From positions 310,001 to 374,000 of the forward strand of contig RCSZ01000002.1 of NCBI GenBank assembly GCA_014898425.1: a stretch of 64,000 nt of DNA, in the 5' to 3' direction. The translations under genes were made by a program, and so were the position numbers. The stretch is from Botryotinia globosa (lineage: Eukaryota > Ascomycota > Leotiomycetes > Helotiales > Sclerotiniaceae). Of the stretch, positions 45,150-58,900 are shown piece after piece (positions within the stretch are counted from its first letter, which is position 1; every line of letters begins with the position of its first letter). Under the pieces are notes generated by a model. The model worked only from the letters and a program-made list of their open reading frames with translations. It was not told where the DNA came from and did not search any database.

Positions 45150-48100
45150 CTAAATGGTTTCCCACCCTCCATTATTGATGTCCATTTCCAGCTTTCGACT
45201 AATCACACTCGGGACTCCATGACCTAGCCAGACCGTCCTAAGTAATGCGTCGTATCTCTTCTGACTCAAGAACAATTGACGGCTATGTCTTAAACCTGGA
45301 TCAACTTCTCCGTATTTATCGATATATGGAGCTACCATCCATGAACCACTGGTGCGGTAAAGGTAGAAGATGCAGCATTTACGGATGTTTAGGAAGAGAG
45401 CTGTATTCTTTTGACATCTGGAGTGAAACGTTAGTTACAGTTACAAGGGAAGTAAATGAGAGGAAGAGGAAGGTAAGGAAACTGCAAGAAGAAAGGGAAA
45501 AAACATACTTAAGCATATGCTGTTGTCCACCACCAATCTTATCTCTTGGTCCTCCACCAGGTTTCTCAGGTCCGTCCCTTGAACAGCAAATACTTTGACC
45601 GCAGAATATTTCTCCACAGAACAGACACAGCATAGGATCTTGAATGTCCCGCTTACTATTAGGACAACGTCTCTTCATTGTTTCCTCCATCAGCGTATCG
45701 TAATTTTTAGGCAGACCGATGAGTTCAAAGATTGTAGGATGACTAGGACACATTGAGTTATTGATACCGTGGACACGAGCTCTCTTTTCTACAGCCTCTA
45801 TGTTGCGTTCAAAGGCCTGTGTGTAGAAGTCCTTGAACACTTCTGGTAGACGAGGAGCGACTACATCCATTATGTTTATGTCATTCTCCATTGTATTTCT
45901 TGTAACCTCTGTAGCAGCTAATACCAGCTCATCATTCAATGAGTTCGCATATCGAATCCAGCGAGTAACTAAAGATGGAACGGTTCCTTCTTCCTCGGCA
46001 AAGCTGGAGAAAATCTCAATTAGAGTTGGCAAAAGGAGTGCTTCAGTAAGGCGATCGAGCTCGTTTATCTCCGAGTTTGACGAGGCGTAATTTTGAAAGA
46101 TGATGCCATAACGAACATTCAAAAGAATCATGACCTTTCTCAGATATACAAGTGCATATTTTTCCACGAATGCGCGACAATCTTTTAGTGTTTCAAAAAT
46201 ACCAAAACTTCCAGACTCATGTGTATTTGAAGCGATTTCGTCAAATATTAAAACGTGGAAACAAAAATCTCCAAAGTTGTCCACTCCTTCCTGTTGGTAT
46301 GTTTGAATCATATCGAACCATTTAGACTTCTCGATGTGTCTTTGCAATTGGAGAACCACCTTGGTCATTTCTGCAATATAGCAAAGACGGACAAGATGAA
46401 TGATATCGATATCTTCAACAGGCGCGAGACACAAGGAAGCTTTGGCCAGGAAGACAAATGTATCTTGAGAGAGCAAGGAGTCGGAACGGGCTGGAAAGTC
46501 GCTAGGTGTGGAATATGCGTTCTTCCCGAACAATTGTGAATATTGCAATTCGTAATCTTTACTATATTCTCTGGCAACTCGATTATCTCCTGCAAGCTTG
46601 AGTCCCCCCACTGTAACGTAGGAGAGAGCAGTCTCAGACAATATTCTAAGGTGAACGAGAGCTTGTTGTGGAATACTTTCGAGGAATGTCTGCCCCGGTG
46701 GCGTTGCAACACCACGCTGCTGTATCTCAACAGCAGATATAGAAAATCCCAAAGCCTTGGCTAGGACGTCGCTGGAACAAAAGTCTCTCTCTTCATGCTG
46801 TGCGAGGCTTTCCTTGTGGCTACTCTCCAACTTATTTTTGGTCATTGTGTCTCTTAGCCTTCGATATATGTCGGTCAATTCCCGTACAGAAGAGTGTGCG
46901 TTCGATGATCTATCGTTTGGAAGAGGAAATGAATTTTCAGACCAAATAGCACTTGCGATATCTGCTGGAAGAGCAGCCCGTATATTGGTTGGTGTGAATG
47001 GCGACCAATGACTTGGTGATGGGGGATCCCAGGCATCCATTAATAGTTCTGGCATCTTGGCTACCAAAGGGCTGGCCATGGTATCATCATTGTGCTTCTT
47101 GAAAAATTGTTGGGTTCTTCTACTGGCTGGAAAGTCGGATTTGTTATCATAATTATGAGCGCTACCGATTTGGTTGATCTTCTCCGTCCTAGGTTGCTGA
47201 GAGGTACCAGCAAACTTTTCGATAAAATCATCAAAAGTGACTGTTGGTTTGAGGGCTTGATCTTGTATCTCTTCCTTTGGAGACCAAATTATCGGCAAGA
47301 ATGAGTTTCCTAAGGCTTTGCATAGTGGACAAACAAATTCATTCAACTCAAGCTTCTCAGGATGATGTCGAGCAATTTGATGTTGATGTCGTCTGTTTGA
47401 AGCCTCATAGTAGACTTCAAAACACTTGTAGTGCATGATGTGTCCACATCCGACAGACACCGGACCAGGTCTTGTGAAATTTGAAGGAAATCCTTTTCCG
47501 ATGAATGAACGTTCTGTGACAATATCTACCCCACTAGAAGTAACTTTGTGGACTTGTTCCTTATTCTCGCCCGAGACACCAAATGGCCGAATATCTTCTG
47601 CAGACTTATCCAAATTTGAAGGGACATTAGCAGCTTCTCGAACAAAGTCTGCATCGGACATATCAGTTTGTCGCAAGACCGAACTGGTAGTCATCAATGC
47701 AAAGGTTCCGTAAAGACGACCATCTTTAGTTTCTTCCTGACAAAGAATACATGTTCCCGAGGGGTATTGATAATAGTTCTTCGAACTCTCGCCTTCAAAT
47801 TCCATATCTGAATCACTGATATCATCTTCGCCCCAATCAAAATCACCTTGATTGTCGAGGAAGTTCTTTTGCTGTTGTTGAAACTGTGCCATGACCGTCT
47901 TTTGACGTTCTAATGCAGCTTGCTTCTTCTTTTCCTTATCTTCAAGTGCATTGTTGTTTGCGGGCGAAGCCGTAGAAATTCTATCGACTGGAACACCTAA
48001 TCGCGAAAATGCAGTCTCGAAATTTCTAGGTCGCTTCTGTTTCATTCTCTTCAACACCAGAGTGATCTTCGGGTGACAAGTTTTGTATTCCTCTTTTCGT

Positions 48101-51100
48101 GACAACATTTCCAGAATAGCAACAATTGTTTTCGAGGCTGGAGAACTAGGTAAGAAATTGCTTCGTGCATTGCTAGTGAGCGCAATGTAGACGAACGACT
48201 CAAGAGACTCTTCTGACATCTCATCCTCGTCCGTCCTATCCTCAGATACGGCAATAAGAACTAGATGCAGGACTACGTGCAAAAATGCCTCCACACGTGT
48301 TACAGGTACAGTAGGCGTGAGCTTGTCCGCCGTTAAAGGATGAAGAAGAGAATAGTAGATGATTTGAGCAAAAATGCCTGTTCGAGTGAAAGCCGCGAGA
48401 TCTGAGAACGCACCAGACTCAATGGAGCGTAGTTTAGGCTCAAAGACAATTTCGCTAAGTGGTCTGCCTGTCTTCTTAGCTACCCAAGCTTTGTAAGTAT
48501 TTTCAGATTCCTCTCTTTGGTTTTTGCTATAGTGAGCGATGTAAGGATCGATATCCTCCAAATACTGTTCCTTAAGCTCAAAGGTTCCGACATCATTGAG
48601 TCCTTCGGGCGATTTAAAATTTGTCATCTCATCAAGGATATCTTGACACTCTTCCTGGTCTTGGAACTTATCGGGTAGCTTGCCACAAATCTCTGTAAAT
48701 GATAGTGGTTTGAAGCAAAGTACATGGGCGATGTCTCGACGCATAGCCATTACATGAGAACCAGGGTCATCATCATTCGAAACCAAGGACGTCCTGTCGC
48801 TAATCAAAACAATGAGAAGATGGATCAAATCCTCCGCAATATCAAGGATCTGACCATCATCAACTCCATCTGACTTCGCTTCATACAACCCTTTCATCCA
48901 TTGCTCAAGACCAAATCGATCAATGATTGAAACCAGCATACGAGCGGGTGAACATACAACCATGGCAGTTTGAAGAAGGAAGATATCTCTGTGGTGAGAT
49001 ACATCACGTAGCGTAACTCCACGGTATGTACCTTGTTGGTGACGAAGACTCATCCCGTTTCGAACCCACATGTTAGCTTTCATTTGCGCCAGCCACGCAC
49101 ATACTCGCAGAGGATAATCAAACGCTGCCATTAAATGATCTTCTGGGGAGTATTCTTGACTTGGCATACTTCTTTGTCCCATGGGCTTAGGCTTTTGAAG
49201 AAGTTCTTGTGTAGTAAAGCTTAATAGTTGGATGAGCTGTTCCCGAGGCATACTCTTTCCACACTCAATGAGCCAGGATAGAGTGTAGTGGAGAGCATGA
49301 TGAAAACTGATAGGTTGTGACTCTACCACAAACTTGACGACTGAATGCTGAACGACCCTGTTCGATTGCTCGGTTGTATCAAATTCGTAATCACCCACTT
49401 TCTTGAATTTGATTTCGTCCTTGATCTCTGCCTGAGTAAATCGCTTTCTCTCAGTACCCAAAGAGCTGAGAATAACTGCCTTTGCTGCAGTTCGAATTGC
49501 CCTGCAGACGGGCTCTGTCGATTCGCCAGGAACCCACTTGAAAGACTCGGAGAATTGTCTACACAGTCGATTAATCTCCCGTGTAATCAAAGATGCACTA
49601 ATCCAAGCATCCGTTTCATATTCTACATGTTCACCAACAGCCCTGACATTTGGACAAATACCTTGATGGAGTTTGACCAAGTCCAAAAACTGCAGCATAT
49701 ATCTTTCTTCCGTGCGCAGCTTTTCTTGCACGTGCTCTGAACCAAACAAATATTTCAAATCCATGAAAAAGTGGTACATTCTTCGATTTGTTACAGAGCC
49801 TGAATCAAAAGCCAAAGTGGCATTTGGAAAGATCTCATAAGGATGTCCAACCTGTCGCGTGGTAAGAAAGGTGTATAGAATTGCCATTAAATTGGTCAAG
49901 AAGTTTCCCCTCTCCACGATCTCAGCAGTAATAGATGGCGTTGTCAACATTTGTAGAGAAATGTTGATTATTGAGTGATCTGGTTCCCTGTCGGCAATCA
50001 AATAAAGTTGCGCGAGAGTCGTGTAAAGGCCTGAAAAGCGTAAACCCAGCACACGTTTGAACTCTGGAATCGATACTACTGTCGAGATGTATAGTTCACG
50101 AAGATCAACTCGAACCTTCTTCCACATCCTCAAGTCGAACAAAATCAGCCAGTCTAATCGTAATTTGTGCCACAAATCCTCATGTAAAGGTACAGATTCC
50201 CTGACCGTATAGCCAGGAGGACTTTCAAGCCAGTATCTAGCTGGTTTTGCAATTTCCTTCTTTACTGGATTCGCTGGAGTCTTGGGAATCTCCATCTTGG
50301 CTTTTGCATAGAGATTGTCTGATATGAGAGGTTGCATTTCCGCAGTATCGGAATCTGATGGTGTCAGATCACGATCTCTGATGACTCTTTGAGGCGCAGG
50401 CGGAGGTGGTGGTGGGGGAGGTGGATATCCAGCCAAAGTAGCTTCTTGTACCTCTAACGCCTCATCGTCTCCACCGATCATATCGACATCTCCATCGTTA
50501 TCGGTCTCTGTTCCAGTTTGGGTTTCCTGTTGAGGGGCCGGAACTGGTTGTCTGGTTGGCTGTATAATTCTTATCTCCGTTGGCTCTGCCGGATCAAAAC
50601 GAACAAGTTCTACTTCTTCATCACTGGAAGCATCTTCATCTGCATTTTCAAGCATACGAACAATGTTAGCTTCATTGAGGTCATCATCATCTCCGTTATC
50701 AGTATCGTCGGAGTCTGAATCAGTGGCAGCGACGGCGGCCATCACTGCCATAGCCTGAGTTCGACGATCTGTTGTTATAATATGTCTCAGCACACGATTT
50801 TCAGCATCTGACCACAACATCTCCTCTCTTTCGTGATCATCAATACCCTTCAATCCTATGTCTGCATTACTAGCTTCACTTCCACGATTCCACTCCTTGA
50901 GCATTTCTTCACAAACTACCTGACGTAATACGTTGTGGTCTGGACCGACACTGCAACCAGAAATGTCACTGAGCCATTCGATGATAGTTCCACACATCTG
51001 CTCCCTGAAGGTATCCCGAGCAGAACGGATGGTAACTGTGACCTTGATCTGCTCCACAACCCTTGAGACTCTCAAAAGCTTGTCAATATCGTGATCATAT

Positions 51101-51954
51101 TTGATGACACTTCGACCAATATCATCAGTTTCATGCGCTCGCTGCATACCCTCCGCATTCGTTACCTTGCAAGCTCTTGCTACCTGGTCTCGAACTTCAT
51201 TGACAGTGTGCTTCTCGTCGTTCCAAAGAAGAAGTGCATATTCACATGGATCCTCAACTATATCCCCGTTGTAGTAAGATGAAGTCAATCGCGACCTCTT
51301 CTCATCCTGTTGTATTGACTCTTTTGATTTGGGCAATCGCAGCTGTTCTGGCGAACATGATATAACATCGCAAATATAATCAAAAGCCCGTCCGATGGTC
51401 ATTCGAATGCTTTCCACCAATTCATCAGGCAGACTCGCCGCTTTGCCTTTGTCTTCGCCTTCTACGCCAGGTCCATGTGCTGTATGTATTGAGCAATGTA
51501 CTGGTAGACGCCATGCTTCTGGATCTCCACAGTCGCAACATCCGCTGTTGCCCAAGGATACACTCACATATACCATATGGCCCGTATGATCAGAGGAATC
51601 ATAACATCGACTGCAGAGTACGCATGTGTCATCGGAACTGCAAGTTTTGCATCGGTATGTAGCTTCTCCTGTCTTGAATATATGTCCGCAGACTTTCCCT
51701 CGAGCCGCCTCTGTAAATTCGTCGCCATCGGTTCCTCCTTGCGCTTTCCTCAACTTCCATACTTCACTAGCTGATGGCCTCGAGTTTTCTGGAAAGAAAA
51801 GGTTCAAGTGTTCTTTTTGTCCGCCGGCCAATGACCAGAAGAGACTTTGTAGTAAATCGCGCTCCGCGGCCTCTGTGTAGCGGTTCTGGTGGACGCGGGG
51901 CAATGTTTTCAGAAAGTCGCAGAGCTGCCTCGATGGCATAGATTCTTCCGCCAT
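45150..51954 (-). CDS. UBR1: E3 ubiquitin-protein ligase UBR1 (N-recognin)
   Basis: It recognises destabilising N-terminal residues and, with its E2, ubiquitinates N-degron substrates for the proteasome. The first exon (51954-45509) and last exon (45417-45150) are joined across a 91-bp intron (GTATGT donor, CTAAC branch, CAG), giving about 2237 residues. The UBR box is at about 87-160 (CGHIFKTGEATYRC to CCDCGDPEAW). A ClpS-like domain is at about 230-300 (YALLLWNDEKHT). An acidic Asp/Glu region and a Pro9 run lie near 400-515. The RING region is at about 1400-1545 (CILCQEE, CGHIMHYKC, VCPLCKA). The C-terminal autoinhibitory domain is completed by the last exon, from LFLNIRKC to the ending NNGGWETI, a hallmark of fungal UBR1. 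Without that exon the frame would end in an unrelated tail. Confidence 0.96.
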
Positions 51955-53705
51955 GCCTCTGTGGAACTGACAAGACGAAGAAGTTCCTGTCTCCTGCTCA
52001 AATTGGTGGGCGTTGACTATGTGATGGTGGTGGTGTGCTTGTTCATTGATAAAGAATCGTTATCGGTATCGCAGTTTCCGCAAAGGAGGCGAGGTGAGTG
52101 CGTGTTGGTATAGATATAATCCTTCAACTCCAGAGACTTAAGTGTGATGAGACAATTCTATGTAAAGGTGGGTATAAATTTGATTTATAATACACAATAT
52201 GAATAATTGCAAGTATCTGGGTACTCAGATAGGTGACGTTGTAAAGGTTTTGATTTATCTGTGGAGGATGGATGAATTGCGGCGGGGAAGCGTTTCATTT
52301 CATGAGCTTCCACAAAGACCAACCCTCACAACTCAGCATCTGACATTTGGGCTTAAAATCCTACGATTGGATCGACCATATGGCTAGATCAAGGTATGGT
52401 GTTTTTCTATTTGAACATAGATTCATGAAATCGTTGGCTATTCAGATGCAGATGCCATACAAGAGTCTTCAATGTTTAAACTTGACTTTGATGATGCATG
52501 AATGTCCAGATGGGTAAGAACAACGAAATCATTTCCCACAGCACACTATTGAATATAATAATCGCAAATTTAATACTTGGAATTCTTACACGCGAGAAAG
52601 GTGTCTCATTCTTGTCACGAGCTTAAAGGAGAAGAGTACCAGAAGGCAATGTCATCGTTGCACCAGTCTGTGATCTTGCTTTCATGCCCGTATGATTCTA
52701 TGTTGTCGATTGTCTTTTGTACACATTCAATGAAGGCTTCCTGCCCAATACTGACGCCCCGGTTCTTTTTTCTAACAACCGCGTATCCCCATCAAGGCGT
52801 GATTCTTTCCTCTCACATCCATCTATACCAAAACCCCTCTATTCGTCGTCATCCGCAGCCTCAACATATCTCGCTCTGATATCCTTCCATTGACGCTTTC
52901 CCGGTGATCAGCACATTTCCTGACTCCTTCTCTGGCAACACAACTTACTCCCTTGTTTATAGAGTCCCAAACTCGGTCTGTGATTGAATCATATGCCCTA
53001 ACATACATCAGTTCAAGTCCTTTCCAGGCATTCCGAATGCATGTAAACATACATCTCGAATCCAAAAGCAGCACCGAACACTGCACCGAGGAACACATAG
53101 TTCTTTCGGAAGAGGAAGCTATATTCCAATCTTCATTAGCCCTTCGATCTCCAGATCACCCTCGCCATAACAAATGTCGTGGTGGTGGGCGCATCGCATA
53201 GCATCGCATCGAAAGAGTAACTAACTTGTAAAGAGGACGGCTTGCGGAAGACTGTAATCTCACCCATTAGCACAACTCCAAACACCTCGAGGATGCCCCT
53301 TCTAGTCAACATACCATGGCGAATTAATCAGTTCTGGTCGCAGATTATAGACAGCTTATCCGAGTGAAGTGATTCCGTAGATTGAAGTTGTAGGGCAATC
53401 GGACGAATTTTGGATGAGCCGGGATAAAACAACGTGAAATTCCGATGGTCATATCAAAGAGCTTTTGATTGGTTGAGAGCTTCGGGCGGGACCGACTTAT
53501 GATTGGGTAACAATTTTGGCATGACAGCCTCATAGCAATTCTAGTAAAGTTTGATAAAGTTCGAAGTTTATCTTTACAATAACCAACGTGCTTCACCAAT
53601 TTTTAGACTCAGCATTTTTCGAAATCTATATCTATATATTCATCTCTATCCACATCATAGAGAATTCCTCTCTAACCTCAGGGCCTCGTCCCTCAAACTC
53701 AAAAA
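51955..53705. other. Intergenic region between UBR1 and PYM, divergent promoters
   Basis: The only open frames are short and overlap on both strands (for example 52577-52879 plus, 52823-53098 minus), and none has a recognisable motif. No repeat termini are seen. Confidence 0.45.
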
Positions 53706-54368
53706 ATGCCCTCGGTCCCCACCCCCTCCAAAGCCGGCATCGTCGAAACTCAAACGGGCGATCGTCACATCCCCTCCTCCACGCGCGCCGACGGTACAAA
53801 GCGGAAAGAAATTAAAATTCGCCCAGGGTACAAGCCTCCCGAGGATGTCGAAGTATACAAAAACCGCACAGCAGAAAACTTCAAGAATCGTGCTAGTAGA
53901 GGTCCACCTGGTGCCGAGAGTTTAAAAGACGAATCACCTACAGCGGGGTCAGCAGCCAGCAACAAAAATGCAAAGAGGAGAGAGGCGAGGAAGAAGGCTG
54001 CTGAAAATGCAAAGGATGGGAACGGAGACCTGAAGGGAAGTCAAGCAGACAACTGGAGGGAAGGGAAGCAAAACGTGGATGGGAAAGAGGAAAAGAAGGA
54101 AGAGGTTGATCTGGAAGCGGAGAGGGAAAAGAAAGCTAGGAACTTAAAGAAGAAACTAAAGCAGGCCAAGGATTTGAAGGAAAAGAGTCAACAAGATGGT
54201 GCAAAACTATTACCAGAGCAATTTGCCAAGGTTATCAAGATCAATGAGTTGATCAGGGAATTGGATCAGCTTGGGTTTGATGCCGATGGGGAGCCAAAAG
54301 CTAAGGGCGATGCGAAGGATACCGCAACTACGGAAGAGGCCTTGGCAACAGAGGATGTGAAGGAGTGA
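53706..54368 (+). CDS. PYM/WIBG-like exon junction complex disassembly factor
   Basis: This intronless gene of 220 residues starts at ATG 53706. The N-terminus holds the Mago-Y14 binding domain at about 19-54 (RHIPSSTRADGTKRKEIKIRPGYKPPEDV, with the conserved IP-x-S-x-R-x-DGT-x-RK and RPGY-x-P elements). This family binds the Mago-Y14 heterodimer and removes exon junction complexes from mRNA at the ribosome. The middle is charged and low-complexity (KNAKRREARKKAAENAK). A C-terminal helical segment (LLPEQFAKVIKINELIRELDQLG, about 180-203) also matches the family. Localisation is expected to be mostly cytoplasmic. It converges with the nucleoside hydrolase gene, with 181 bp between stops. Confidence 0.85.
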   Translation: MPSVPTPSKAGIVETQTGDRHIPSSTRADGTKRKEIKIRPGYKPPEDVEVYKNRTAENFKNRASRGPPGAESLKDESPTAGSAASNKNAKRREARKKAAENAKDGNGDLKGSQADNWREGKQNVDGKEEKKEEVDLEAEREKKARNLKKKLKQAKDLKEKSQQDGAKLLPEQFAKVIKINELIRELDQLGFDADGEPKAKGDAKDTATTEEALATEDVKE

Positions 54369-54549
54369 TTTTGATTTTCTTGTTACAACATCGAAACACA
54401 TTACTATGCGAACGGCGTTAAGTCTGGATTAAACAACGGTGGCATTTGAAGGCGCAAGAAACGTATCTTGGAGTTATAAATTATGGGTAGACAGATCTCA
54501 AGATCACAACATAACAACCTGGAAATAAATGTCTATAAATTTCTATTAT

Positions 54550-55992
54550 CTATACGATCCCGTTTGCCTTATTCACGGCATCAGCTCTAGCTAGACAATC
54601 TTCTACTACCTCCCAAAACCTCTTAATATTCAGACCTCTTGGAATCTTAACTCCCTCCTCTCCTTCGGGAAGTAATTTAACAATTGTTCTGCCGGTCTCC
54701 GATCCTTTTTGGGCATCATCATGACTTCCTTCAGTAACAACCTTTACCTCGAATCTCTCCCTTTTCCTTCCATCTTTAAAGTCATAAAACGGAATTTCCG
54801 CACCCGAAATTCCATCCATGATAACAGCCACCGCCAACGGATCATGCAATGGTGGGCCCTCGCTGATCCCAAAAACTCTATCATAGGTAGCGGCGAAAAA
54901 AGTCAGTAATTCCACCAACATTGTCCTCAACGTGGTATTCTCCTTTCCTTCCTTTCCATTCCTCAACATATCCTGCACTTCCTTCGTAGCCAAAACTTGA
55001 TGAGTGATATCCAATGGTATCAACACCGCTTTTGTTTTCAGAACTGGGTGATCGAAGATAAATGCTGCGGCTTCAGGATCAACCAAGATGTTGAACTCGG
55101 CCCAGACGCTCCAATTTCCAATCCGTTCTTTGTGGTCGACTTGCCCCAATACCGCGTTTGTGAATCCGCTCCCGACAGAACCACCCATAATACTGACGCC
55201 CTTGATATGCTCAGTCAAACCCTCATACTTCTGAAAGCACAAGGCAATATTTGTTAGTGCACCCGTAGCAACAACCCATGCCGAGCCTGCTGGGGTGGCA
55301 AATAACGCCTTGGCCATAGCATCAATAGCAGGTTCATCAACTGGCCCTTTAGCCGGTGTTGGTAGAAGATCTGTTCCTTCCAACCCAGATTCCCCATGGA
55401 TAGCTGGGGCGTGAACACCCGGGCGTACTAATCCAGCTCCTGCGCCCCGGTAAACAGGGATGTGAGTTGCCGATATGGCTGTGAGGAGAGAGGTGGCATT
55501 GTAGGTTGTGTGGTTGATAGAGGAGTTCCCGTGAACGGTGGAAATTCCTAGGAGATTTAGAGAGGGGTGATAGGCTGAGAGAAGGATCGCAAATGCATCC
55601 TATTGATTTCATTAGCTATTCTAATCTTGTTTTTCAGCATAACATTTGTCTCGAATCAACGATTCTCAACTTCTTATTTCTGGAGAATGGATCATGTGAC
55701 TACATGAATACATTTCAACATCTTCAATCTTTGCATAACGGCAATGCACCAGAAGCTTATTGAACTCTAAAACATCCCATGTTCTCTCATTCTCTGCATC
55801 CAACATGCGTTGCATTGACAGACACGAAGACGTGATGTAAGAAGGTGGATATAAGACTTACATCGTGGCCTGCAAGAAGTGTAAGTGGGTGGTTCCGATA
55901 TCGCGGGGGTTTCATCTTGAAATAATAAACTCACCTGGATCACAATCTAACCAGACGTTGACTTTTTGTTGTTCGGATCCCATACTTCCCAT
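54550..55992 (-). CDS. Inosine/uridine-preferring nucleoside hydrolase, with 8-nt microexon
   Basis: It hydrolyses ribonucleosides to base and ribose in nucleoside salvage. Exons are 55992-55935, 55869-55862 (only 8 nt) and 55599-54550, giving 371 residues. The introns are 55870-55934 (GTGAGT/CAG) and 55600-55861 (GTAAGT/TAG). Joining the three gives the metal-binding signature DCDPGHDD at residues 16-23; the microexon supplies part of Gly20 plus His21 and Asp22. Further family motifs are STVHGNSS, ATGALTNIA, IMGG, FNILVDPEAA and HDPLAVA (about 276-282). The second ATG at codon 4 is an alternative start. No signal peptide is seen, so it is probably cytosolic. Confidence 0.88.
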
Positions 55993-58900
55993 ATTTGCAA
56001 TATTCGTATGTACAATATCGTCAATATTCCAAGATGTTATTCTATCAAGGGGAATTTATGGCCTTGAGAGGAAGAAGCTGTCCTTTGATAAGTTAAAAGT
56101 GGGCTGAGCTAATGTTTGACTTTAGATTACCCGTCTTCCCGCCAAGCGAAACGGACATCTTGCTGTAAAAGGGTTCGTTCATGATAATTGATGATGATCA
56201 CCAACGTTGATGCAAGTCATCTTTTGGTAGTAAATGTACTGCCACACATCGGTGAAGTCGAAACTGCAAGTTCTGCTTTCTTATTGCGTGCACACTTCCT
56301 GGTATTGCTACGATTGGATGAATATGGTTCGAGGATCACTGACTTCCATGTTCTTTTGGTACAACAACGCAACAGCATCCATAAACTTTCGCAATTAGGG
56401 GCCGCTTCTCTCTTTCAATGCAGAGTCTCTGTCTATTCAATGCTGAGTTCAATGTTAGGTATCACAACACATCCAATATTGAGCCTCACCACAAATCCAA
56501 TGTAAACTTGGAGTACAAACACCAATCACGAATCACGACGGAGCTCTGTTCATGTTGGTTGCCTACACGCTGTGTAACTTGCGGCAAGTAGCTTCCACAT
56601 ACCATGGAGTTCAGCATCTGTGGTCCTATCAGGATATCTTCACTCTAAGTGGAGTGCCGAAAGCTTCTCCCTTTGTGAGTGGTTACACAAAGATGTCGGT
56701 TATGTACTTGTTCTGTGCCACGATGCTCCAGATGTTCCAGTTGTTAGAATAATATTTCAAGAGAGATCGGAGATGTCCGCTTCTCTGGCGTACCTTTACG
56801 ACTTGGTAGCCGTTACTATTGCTCGCGCTAAAGTGCAAGTTATCCACACCTTATAGAGTTTCCAATAATCAATAATCAATATGGCAGGTCTCGTGACATT
56901 TGTTACAAGCTTGCTCTCAGCGATGGCTCATGGGTCATTTTGCCGAAATCTTAAACCCTCGCGAATAAAGAAAGTGGGCGCTCAAATCGATTGCGGACAT
57001 TTGAGTGATGATGTCTCATATGACACAAGGGTAGATACTTGTATTTTTTGATTCTGCTGAAGCAAGGAGATCAGCTACTGCTTGCTCTCAAAGAAACCAA
57101 TCTTCACCTTACTCGAATATTAGTTTACGCCATTTGATCCACCGAGAAACCTCGCAAATCGGACCACATTCCTTCTACCTGAGATTACTACGCCGTACAA
57201 TTGCTTCGAGTTATTCAATCGTCCAAACACTATTCATTGCTATGGATAGGGCGGACGCCAGCTTATGAAACAACCACAACACCGGGACTGAAGGCCCATT
57301 CTTGTTAGTTGAACATGTTTCCACAACATACTCCTGGCCTTCGATAGTGCGGATGTGAAACAACTAGACTGGTGGAAGTGAGGGTCTAGTGGCATCAGGT
57401 TCCCCAGTCTCAATCCCGTTGTCGAAGTGGAGATAACGGAATGACCAAAATAGTGGATGTGAGGGTCTAGTAACCGACACGTGGCGCATTTAGTCTTTCA
57501 ACATTACCAAACATTGTTTATATTTCAATATACTCCGGTCCAGCACCAACAAATTCTGTTACCAAAAGCTGAATCACGATCCAGAAGCAGAGTTGACATT
57601 TCAACTCCGGGGTCTCATCTCGATGGTGACCGATGACATATTCAGTGGAGAAACGAAGAGATAGGAGGATATTAGTAGTCCCTTATATAAAAAAATGGTG
57701 CAGCCTGGATGTAGTGCCTGCAGAAAACGAGTTCGCGATAGGCAGGACATATGCGCCAGAATGAACTCATATGACAAGTGATTGAAAGCTGCATCTCATT
57801 TTTTGAAAGGTTCTCACTTGCTTTGAAACTTCTATTCTGAAACAGAATATCATGTTTTCAGCCGAAACAATAGACCTCCACACGAAGCCACGCAAGAACT
57901 GATCAAAAGGTGCACCTCGCTGTTAAGGCGACATCGCGTTGAATCATCGGTCAACTGGTATCAGCTTCTCTCGCTTCTCGCTAGCCAGTCCTACCCCATA
58001 AACCCCGTTCCACATTCCTCGATGATAAATGTATCCGATATTGAACTTTGGATCATGGGATATGAGTTGCGAATTGTAGTAGTTGAGAGATGACTTGAAA
58101 TATTCATTCTACACAAAGGAAAGATGAATATATAAATGACGGCGCGCAATTCCATTTCCTTCTCGACAATTATCAATTTCATCTACAACCCAAACCCATC
58201 ACGACACTTTTGATCAGAACTCAATCTCGGCAATAACGACATAGAAAGGGGGGCATTTAAATGCCATTCCGTCAAATTCTGCACGCCGACGAGCGCTAAA
58301 CTTCTTAATTCGCGTCATCTTAAAGCATATTCGTTGGGATATTGAGCTCTTTTCTCAGGTCTCGAATTCAACTTCCTCGCTTTAGATGCCATCTTCCATT
58401 CTTATATCCGTCCTTCTTTACCCTTCTATTCCTCACAGTATCTTTTTAGAATGTGCATCCGCCATATCCAGCCTTTCCCTTCTCTCTATTGCCAATCCCA
58501 ATTCGTCCCCTTGCAACTCACACACCCACCTAGACATGTTGTCCTGAAGGAAATCGATTTCTGTCCAGGTTAGTTATGGGAGTTGAGTCACAACTAATAT
58601 CAACAGCTTGCTAATACCTACATTATGTTCAGGATACGATGTATCAAATTATTTAACGTGCCCCAAAGGATTGGAAGAACTTGTGTGGGAGATATTGCCA
58701 ATGAACCAAGCTTGTTGCGAGTGCGAAAGGGAATTGGGAGAAGGAATGGGAAGTTTGAGTTTGTGATAACGGGACTGGGAAAGTGGTGGTATGGAACGGG
58801 AGGAAGAGCGAGGTATGTAAGTTGGGAAAGCAAGGATTTGGGAGAAGGCTGACGTGAAGACTAGTCTCGCTCTATCAAGCTTGTGCGTCGTCGATTCAAC

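Noticed and set aside
57372..57471. Direct repeat GTGAGGGTCTAGT as a minisatellite or regulatory array
   Set aside because: There are only two imperfect copies, too few to call a feature.
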